Part shown: piece after piece, positions 1-4,430 of the stretch
Layout: every line of letters starts with the position of its first letter
How positions within the stretch are numbered: the stretch's first letter is position 1
NCBI GenBank assembly: GCA_903820655.1
Contig: CAIJIA010000042.1
Location: forward strand, 1 to 6,492
Direction of reading: 5' to 3'
DNA from: an uncultured Chloroflexota bacterium
Lineage (GTDB): Bacteria > Chloroflexota > Limnocylindria > Limnocylindrales > Limnocylindraceae
DNA: 6,492 nucleotides
The notes under the pieces: model-generated
Database searches by the model: none
What the model saw: the letters and a program-made list of their open reading frames with translations, nothing else
Told to the model about the DNA's origin: nothing
Made by a program: the position numbers and the translations under genes

Positions 1-9
1 CTCCCCTAG

Positions 10-1269
10 CTAGAGAATTGCTCGCCACCGAGCTGCCGCGTACGCCGTAGCGATCAGCGCCAACCCACCTGCAACGATCAGCGCGCCCGGTGCGCCGATC
101 AGCGAAACAACCGCGCCTGTACCGAGGCCGCCGATGGGGGTTGAGCCAGCGAAGACAGTCGTATAGACGCTCATGACCCTGCCACGTAGCGCGGGTGGGG
201 TAGACGTCTGAATAGAAGCGTTCGCCGTTGCCGCCATGGCAATCGCGCCGAAGCCAGCGCCGAATAGTGCAATGCCGGTGACAACGGCAGCCCACGAAGT
301 GCCACTCCCACTCACAGCGCCGGCGGCGATTGAAAGCGCCCCTAGTGCCGCAGCTCCACCAACGATCACCACGGTGCGCGGCCGACGCAACATGGCGACC
401 GCAAGCGCTCCGCTCAACGATCCGAGACCGATGGCGGCCATGAGTAGTCCGAGGCCGGGCGCCCCAACCTGCAACACACTGCGGGCGAGTGTTGGGATGA
501 TCACGTTGAAGTTCATTGCCACCCCAGAGACGACACCGATGACAAATACGCAGAGAGCGATCAGCGGCGTGCGCGCAACGAATCGAACACCCTCGGCGAG
601 GCTGATGAGCACGTCTGCGACAGTGCGCGGCCGCGGTGCCCGCGGCGCAGGTCGCAGCTCGTCGGCGCGCATAAAGAGGAGCGCCAGCAACACGGCGAGG
701 AAACTGGCGCCGTTCACGGCAAAGCAACCAGCTACGCCGATGACGCCAATGAGCACGCCACCAATCGCTGGGCCAATCACACGCGCACCATTGAACATGG
801 CCGAGTTCATTGCAACGGCACGACCCACCTCATCTTCAGGAACCATCTCGCTAAAGAACGACTGACGAACGGGCATGTCGATGGCATTGACGACACCAAG
901 CAAGACGGCCATGAGGATAAGGAGTGGCAGCGTCATGAGCCCTGTTGCAACGAGGGCGGCCTGGAGGATCGCGAGGGCCATCAGGCTGACCTGTGTCCCC
1001 ATGAGTGCGCGGTGCTTCGGCAGCGCATCGGCAAGGACACCGCCGAAGAGTCCGAGGATCATCACTGGGGTGAACTGCGCGGCGGCAACGATGCCGAGCC
1101 ATGCCGGCTCGTGCGTGAGCTCTGTGATGTACCAGGCTTGCGCAATGGACTGCATCCAGGTGCCTGCCAGTGAGACGAGTTGCCCAAACCAGAAGAGGCG
1201 GTAGTTCCGATGGCGAAACGGCCCGCGCCAGGCTGGGGCGATGCGGGCTCCACGACGTGCTGTTGGCAT
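10..1269 (-). CDS. MFS_3-type major facilitator exporter (EntS-like)
   Basis: A 419-residue polytopic membrane protein of the major facilitator superfamily, closest in pattern to the MFS_3 / EntS group of proton-driven exporters of siderophores, drugs and other small molecules. Its length fits the family. The N-terminus (about residues 18-50) carries the basic F-R-H-R-N-Y-R-L-F-W entry and the Q-x-x-S-x-x-G-T-W-M-Q run typical of MFS_3. A motif-A-like loop between TM2 and TM3 reads G76-G-V-L-A-D81-A-L-P-K-H-R87. Residues 155-171 (N-S-A-M-F-N-G-A-R-V-I-G-P-A-I-G-G) match the motif-C-like TM5 region, and L-R-G-R-V-M-S-V-Y (361-369) is the conserved loop of the second half. A basic, Pro-rich central loop lies near 200-216. 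The substrate cannot be told from sequence. The ATG has no Shine-Dalgarno but has TAGCCT exactly 6 nt upstream, which suggests a leaderless start. The upstream same-strand gene ends 53 bp away. Family certain; function general. Confidence 0.93.
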   Translation of the reverse strand: MPTARRGARIAPAWRGPFRHRNYRLFWFGQLVSLAGTWMQSIAQAWYITELTHEPAWLGIVAAAQFTPVMILGLFGGVLADALPKHRALMGTQVSLMALAILQAALVATGLMTLPLLILMAVLLGVVNAIDMPVRQSFFSEMVPEDEVGRAVAMNSAMFNGARVIGPAIGGVLIGVIGVAGCFAVNGASFLAVLLALLFMRADELRPAPRAPRPRTVADVLISLAEGVRFVARTPLIALCVFVIGVVSGVAMNFNVIIPTLARSVLQVGAPGLGLLMAAIGLGSLSGALAVAMLRRPRTVVIVGGAAALGALSIAAGAVSGSGTSWAAVVTGIALFGAGFGAIAMAATANASIQTSTPPALRGRVMSVYTTVFAGSTPIGGLGTGAVVSLIGAPGALIVAGGLALIATAYAAARWRAIL

Positions 1270-1275
1270 ACCGAG

Positions 1276-1281
1276 AGGCTA
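1276..1281 (-). promoter_or_regulatory. Candidate -10 hexamer TAGCCT for a leaderless MFS mRNA
   Basis: TAGCCT fits the TAnnnT pattern and ends 6 nt before the ATG of the MFS gene, so transcription would be expected to start at or next to the A of the start codon. No purine-rich Shine-Dalgarno lies at the usual 5-10 nt distance, and no convincing -35 is visible. The same spacing recurs at other gene starts in this window, which is the main support. Confidence 0.5.
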
Positions 1282-1290
1282 CACCTGTGC

Positions 1291-1301
1291 GGAGTTACTC
1301 C
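1291..1301. repeat. 11-bp palindrome upstream of the MFS gene, possible operator
   Basis: GGAGT-T-ACTCC is a perfect 5-bp dyad around one central base. It lies 9 bp upstream of the candidate -10 hexamer of the MFS gene, in the 53-bp gap after the AI-2E gene. TGT and ACA triplets flank it almost symmetrically (1286-1288 and 1305-1307). A one-base loop and the lack of a T-run on either side make a terminator unlikely, while the position suits a repressor or activator site. MFS exporters are often controlled by local TetR/MarR regulators, but none is encoded here. Confidence 0.3.
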
Positions 1302-1322
1302 TCGACAGCATGGCGGAGCGGT

Positions 1323-2435
1323 TTAGCGGCGCCTGCTCTTTGTGGCTCGCCTCACCGTTTTGATGCGTGCTGGGGTCTCATCGCGGCGAATTGCCGCGAC
1401 GGCGGCAACAACCGGCAGGGCGAAGATCGCCCCAAGGACGCCGCCCACGAGCCCCCCAATGCTGCCGGCAACGAAGACGGTGGTCCCCGAGAGGCGCAGC
1501 ACACCGTTCATCAGTCGTGGTGCGAGCTGTGTGGCACAGAGGAGCCAGCCCACGATGATCACTGCCGAACCAGGGAGAACGTAGGGGCCAGCGGCGAGAA
1601 TCGAAAGCGCCAGTGGGGGCAGCACCGCAGCACCCTGGCCGATCGAAGGGATCGCCATGACGATGCCGCCAAGCACAGCGGCCAACAGGCCATCGGCTCC
1701 GGCAATGGTGGCGCCGACAAACACGACTAGGCCATAGACAAACCCGAGTGCGACATGACGACCAATGAATCGCGCGATGATCTCTTCGAGAATCTTTCGT
1801 GAGCGCTGGGCGCTGCGCACTCGCCCGCGCGTTGCAAGCTGATCAACGGAGTCAAGGTGGGCAGGGTTTGCCGACAGAATGATGCCAATACCGATCGCCA
1901 AGATCAGTGGGCCGAGCGCGCCAATCGCGCCTGCCGCTACCGCTGCAATGTTTGACTGTAGAGACGTTGCCACCTCGCGAATCGCAAGGATCACCGTTGT
2001 TGCCAGCGGAACGAGATCAACGGTAAGCCCAACAGAGGCGAGCAGGACGCTCAGTCGCTCAACCATCGCGCCCACATCAGCCGGAGTTGGCTCTGGCCCC
2101 GCGATGATGCCGCCCAACGATCGGGCGAATGCGATCGCGAGTTCAATCGCAATGATGATGACGGGGACAGCACCAGCAATCCAGACGAGCAGCGCCGCCC
2201 GTGTGCGGGTCCAGCCGCGCGCGACTAGCTGGTTGATTGGCGCATCAGCCAAGGACGCGAGGAGCCAGCCACCAGCGAGCGCGTAGAGGAGCGGCCCCTG
2301 GGCCGAGATGATGCTAGTGACAACACCAAGCCCAGCCATGATCGCGACGAGGGCGACGCTTGCGAGTACCGCCCACGCGATAAGACGAACGCTCTGTGAC
2401 CACTCATCGCTGCGAAGAGGGTTTGGCAGATTCAT
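1323..2435 (-). CDS. AI-2E family transporter / permease
   Basis: A 370-residue membrane protein of the AI-2E (PF01594, formerly UPF0118) family. Members have been linked to autoinducer-2 export (TqsA) and to Na+/H+ or Na+(Li+)/H+ antiport, and most have no proven substrate. Hydrophobic helices lie near 17-36, 48-62, 80-105, 143-152, 163-188, 228-245, 249-262, 268-303 and 317-349. Family signatures in the C-terminal half are G-R-H-V-A-L-G-F-V-Y-G (225-235), the helix with I-P-S-I-G-Q-G (262-268), and L-A-P-R-L-M-N-G (304-311) followed by the Gly-rich re-entrant or last helix ending F-A-L-P-V-V-A-A-V (338-346). The soluble segment between helices (about 190-226) is present and charged. The C-terminal tail (350-370) is very basic, with 10 Arg/Lys in 21 residues, and should be cytoplasmic. 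The ATG is 9 bp after the peptidase stop, with no Shine-Dalgarno. Family confident; substrate unknown. Confidence 0.9.
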   Translation of the reverse strand: MNLPNPLRSDEWSQSVRLIAWAVLASVALVAIMAGLGVVTSIISAQGPLLYALAGGWLLASLADAPINQLVARGWTRTRAALLVWIAGAVPVIIIAIELAIAFARSLGGIIAGPEPTPADVGAMVERLSVLLASVGLTVDLVPLATTVILAIREVATSLQSNIAAVAAGAIGALGPLILAIGIGIILSANPAHLDSVDQLATRGRVRSAQRSRKILEEIIARFIGRHVALGFVYGLVVFVGATIAGADGLLAAVLGGIVMAIPSIGQGAAVLPPLALSILAAGPYVLPGSAVIIVGWLLCATQLAPRLMNGVLRLSGTTVFVAGSIGGLVGGVLGAIFALPVVAAVAAIRRDETPARIKTVRRATKSRRR

Positions 2436-2441
2436 GGGTTG

Positions 2442-2447
2442 ATCTTA
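2442..2447 (-). promoter_or_regulatory. Candidate -10 hexamer TAAGAT overlapping the peptidase stop codon
   Basis: On the minus strand the peptidase stop codon TAA (2447-2445) is also the first half of TAAGAT, a good TAnnnT/TATAAT-like -10 hexamer that ends 6 nt before the AI-2E ATG. A start at that ATG would give a leaderless AI-2E mRNA independent of the peptidase transcript. There is no clear -35. The hexamer is the best -10 match of the four in this window. Confidence 0.5.
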
Positions 2448-3599
2448 GTCCAGCGCTGCACGCACGATATCGAGTGGGAGCGCCACGGCTGTGGCTCCAT
2501 CAGCACCGCTCATGGTTTCCGCGGCAAAGAGCGCATCCAGGATTGCCGACTCCGTCGCGTCAGCGGTCGCCTCAAACAGTGCCGAGAGGTGCGCATTGAC
2601 CAGCATCGTGACCGAGGCTTCGAACGGCTCTTTCGCTTCGAGATCTTCTGCCGGTAGATGCCCATTCGCGGTGCTGAAGCTGAGCACGAAATCACCCGAC
2701 GAATGTTCTCCAACACCACCGATGCGACCGATGCCGATGACCGCTCGCTGCGCGAGGCGATCAAGTTGCATCGGCAGGAGTGGCGCATCGGTTGCCAGGA
2801 TCACAATGATGGAACCTGCGCCGCCGCGGGGATCATCGGGCTTCGGTACAGCGACACCCTTCGTCTCCCACGGCAGAGGGAACCTCTCTGTTGAGAGTGG
2901 GCCGCTAGGTGCGCCAAGCATCGCCCCGTTGATGGTGAGGCGATGACGACGGCCGTGGTTCGCCTGCACGAAGACGCCAACGGTGTAGCCGCCAAGTTCT
3001 GCGGGGAGTCGGCGACTCGATGTGCCGTTGCCACCCTTAAAGCCGTGGCAGATCATCCCGGTCCCACCGCCCTGATTGCCGCGCGGCACCGGCGCGCCGT
3101 TCGGTAGTGCAGCGGCTGCATCGAGCGCCTGTTGTGCGTGCGCCGCGGTGACATGGAATCCGTTCACATCGTTCAGTACGCCATCCCAGGTTTCACCAGC
3201 GACAGGGAGGCTCCATGGTGGCGCTTCTGGTACGTGATCTAGCGACCAGCCGATCATGGCGTCGTGCACCACGCCAACGGAGTGCGTGTTGGTGAGGCAG
3301 ATCGGCGAAGTGAGGAGACCAGACTCGCGAATCCACTCCAGCCCCGTGAGCTCACCGTTGCCGTTTAGTCGGTGGGTGCCGGCGAAGAGTGGATGCCCCA
3401 TCTCGGCGAGCGGGCGGGGAAGAATGGCGGTGACTCCAGTGCGAATTGGCCCAACACCGCGTTCAAGCGCGCCTTCGCCCTTGACAATGGTTGTGGCAGC
3501 AACGCGCACTCCCGCCACATCGGTGATTCCATCTGTTGGGCCAGGGGTAAACCGGCCGATGCGGATTCCAAGGTCGGTTGCGCGAGTCTCTCGTGGCAT
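2445..3599 (-). CDS. P1 (S58) family aminopeptidase, DmpA/BapA-like
   Basis: A 384-residue Ntn-fold peptidase of MEROPS family S58. DmpA and BapA remove N-terminal L-, D- or beta-amino acids from short peptides and amides. These enzymes are made as a proenzyme that cuts itself between a Gly and the nucleophilic Ser. Here the equivalent bond is G262-S263 in A-G-S-I-I-V-I-L-A-T-D-A-P-L-L (261-275). S301-G-D303, 38 residues further on, corresponds to the Ser-x-Glu/Asp pair of the active site, and the candidate oxyanion Asn lies in V-Q-A-N214-H-G. Other family motifs are D-L-G-I-R-I-G-R-F (9-17), G-I-T-D-V-A-G-V-R-V (24-33), E-T-W-D-G-V-L-N-D (136-144), and the Gly-rich G-G-G-T-G-M-I-C-H-G-F-K-G-G-N-G-T-S-S-R (177-196). 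All key residues are present, so it should be active, with subunits of about 29 and 13 kDa. No signal peptide is seen, so it is probably cytoplasmic. It diverges from the sortase-like gene. Confidence 0.95.
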   Translation of the reverse strand: MPRETRATDLGIRIGRFTPGPTDGITDVAGVRVAATTIVKGEGALERGVGPIRTGVTAILPRPLAEMGHPLFAGTHRLNGNGELTGLEWIRESGLLTSPICLTNTHSVGVVHDAMIGWSLDHVPEAPPWSLPVAGETWDGVLNDVNGFHVTAAHAQQALDAAAALPNGAPVPRGNQGGGTGMICHGFKGGNGTSSRRLPAELGGYTVGVFVQANHGRRHRLTINGAMLGAPSGPLSTERFPLPWETKGVAVPKPDDPRGGAGSIIVILATDAPLLPMQLDRLAQRAVIGIGRIGGVGEHSSGDFVLSFSTANGHLPAEDLEAKEPFEASVTMLVNAHLSALFEATADATESAILDALFAAETMSGADGATAVALPLDIVRAALD

Positions 3600-3603
3600 T
3601 GGG

Positions 3604-3625
3604 GTAGTGTGCCATCCCGCACTAC
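3604..3625. repeat. Inverted repeat spanning both divergent -10 boxes
   Basis: GTAGTG (3604-3609) and CACTAC (3620-3625) form a 6-bp dyad that can be extended by one T-G wobble and one G-C pair, leaving a 6-nt centre (3612-3617). Each arm overlaps one of the two candidate -10 hexamers, so a protein bound to the dyad would cover both divergent promoters. There is no T-run, and the repeat lies between two start codons, so it is not a terminator. Short dyads also occur by chance, so the operator role is inference. Confidence 0.35.
3606..3611 (-). promoter_or_regulatory. Weak candidate -10 (CACACT) for the peptidase gene
   Basis: Read on the minus strand, CACACT ends exactly 6 nt before the peptidase ATG, the same spacing as the three TAnnnT hexamers in the window. 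Its first base departs from the pattern, so it is the weakest of the set. No Shine-Dalgarno or better hexamer is found in the 35-bp gap. Confidence 0.3.
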
Positions 3626-3628
3626 ACT
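3623..3628 (+). promoter_or_regulatory. Candidate -10 hexamer TACACT for the sortase-like/acyltransferase operon
   Basis: TACACT matches TATAAT at four of six bases and fits TAnnnT. It ends 6 nt before the ATG at 3635, predicting a leaderless mRNA. A weak -35-like TTGGGG (3599-3604) lies 18 bp upstream and overlaps the start codon of the divergent peptidase gene. It would drive both plus-strand genes. Confidence 0.5.
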
Positions 3629-3634
3629 CTCCCT

Positions 3635-4426
3635 ATGTTGCCGCCGATCAAGCCCAAGTCCCGCACTCCGCGTGAGCGCATGCCGTTTCGCCATATCGGC
3701 TCAACGATCTTGCTGGCTACGTCATTCATTCTCGCTGCTGGCGCACTCGTCACATGGGGGATCGATCAGCAGATCGGGCCCTGGGCACCAGGCGGGGTGG
3801 TGGTGGTCACTGAAGATCCATCAACCGGCCCAAGCGACTCCCCCACTCCAGAGGCCGACCCGTCCGACCCAGCAGAGCGATCGCGCACCACGCCACCACC
3901 CCTCCCACCGGTCGATCCAAGCCTGATCGTCCCCTCGGTCGCTGGTGACCCCGTTCGCGTCTTGGTCAGCGGCGTCTGGATCAACCTCCCTGTGGTGCGC
4001 CCGCCACTCGAAACGGATGGCTCGCCACGGTTCCCCTGGTGCCGCGTCGCCGAGTGGATGCCGAGCAAGGGGAAGGCCGACGGGAAGACGGGCATCCTCT
4101 TCATCTACGCGCATGGCCGCTACTGGGAGTTCGGTGGGCTTCTCGACAAGACGCCAAAGCAGATGCTCGGCCAGATTATTGAGGTGGATGTGCTGCCAAA
4201 AGGTACCGGTCAGCAACTGATGCGCGTTCGCTACCGCGTGACCGAGGTGCGACAGCACATCTCAAGCTGGGCCGACATCGCTGATGTGCCGAACGGTCGG
4301 GTGATCTTGCAAACCTCTGAAACTGTTCACCACGACGGAACAAAGATGGTGATCATTGGCAAGTACATTGATACGACAACCTCGACGCGGCCAGTGCCGG
4401 TAGCAAAGCCGCAGATCTGCGAGTAG
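3635..4426 (+). CDS. Membrane-anchored sortase-like protein with Ser in place of catalytic Cys
   Basis: A 263-residue type II membrane protein. It has a basic cytoplasmic N-terminus (K-P-K-S-R...R-E-R, 6-15), one signal-anchor helix (about 23-43), a Pro/Ser/Thr-rich spacer (about 60-100) suited to crossing a cell wall, and a sortase-fold domain (about 105-247). Sortases are Cys transpeptidases using His, Cys and Arg to join proteins to the wall or into pili. The His region is clear (F-I-Y-A-H160-G-R-Y), as are the following strands (G-Q-I-I-E-V-D-V and Y-R-V-T-E-V-R). The T-L-x-T-C strand, however, reads V-I-L-Q-T-S228, with Ser (codon TCT) where Cys is expected, and K237 in K-M-V-I-I-G stands where R-x-V-V-V-A has Arg. 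The only cysteines are C136 (before the His) and C262 (next to last residue). It may be a non-catalytic or Ser-using member, or belong to a sub-family in which this Ser is normal. No LPXTG-type substrate is encoded here. It is the first gene of a two-gene operon. Confidence 0.85.
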   Translation: MLPPIKPKSRTPRERMPFRHIGSTILLATSFILAAGALVTWGIDQQIGPWAPGGVVVVTEDPSTGPSDSPTPEADPSDPAERSRTTPPPLPPVDPSLIVPSVAGDPVRVLVSGVWINLPVVRPPLETDGSPRFPWCRVAEWMPSKGKADGKTGILFIYAHGRYWEFGGLLDKTPKQMLGQIIEVDVLPKGTGQQLMRVRYRVTEVRQHISSWADIADVPNGRVILQTSETVHHDGTKMVIIGKYIDTTTSTRPVPVAKPQICE

Positions 4427-4430
4427 CCTG

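Noticed and set aside
236..865. Plus-strand open frame of 209 codons opposite the MFS gene
   Set aside because: The Ala/Pro/Thr/Ser-rich translation mirrors an Ala/Gly/Val-rich membrane protein on the other strand. No domain is recognised.
1270..1322. Rho-independent terminator between the AI-2E and MFS genes
   Set aside because: The only hairpin (1291-1301) has a one-base loop and no T-run follows on the minus strand.
1170..1730. Plus-strand open frame of 186 codons opposite the AI-2E and MFS genes
   Set aside because: Antisense to two recognised membrane protein genes. The composition is charged and Gly/Arg-rich, with no motif.
3372..3926. Plus-strand open frame of 184 codons across the peptidase start and the sortase-like N-terminus
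   Set aside because: It overlaps two well-supported genes and the divergent promoter, has Ser/Arg/His-rich low-quality translation, and has no family signature.
3821..3940. Sortase substrate or LPXTG-type signal in the Pro-rich segment
   Set aside because: No LPXTG-like motif followed by a hydrophobic helix and basic tail is present. The segment lies after the N-terminal anchor and reads as a spacer.
4424..4429. TAGCCT just before the acyltransferase ATG as a -10 box
   Set aside because: It ends only 1 nt before the ATG, so the transcript would start inside the coding region. The TAG is the sortase-like stop codon, and co-transcription from 3623 explains the gene.
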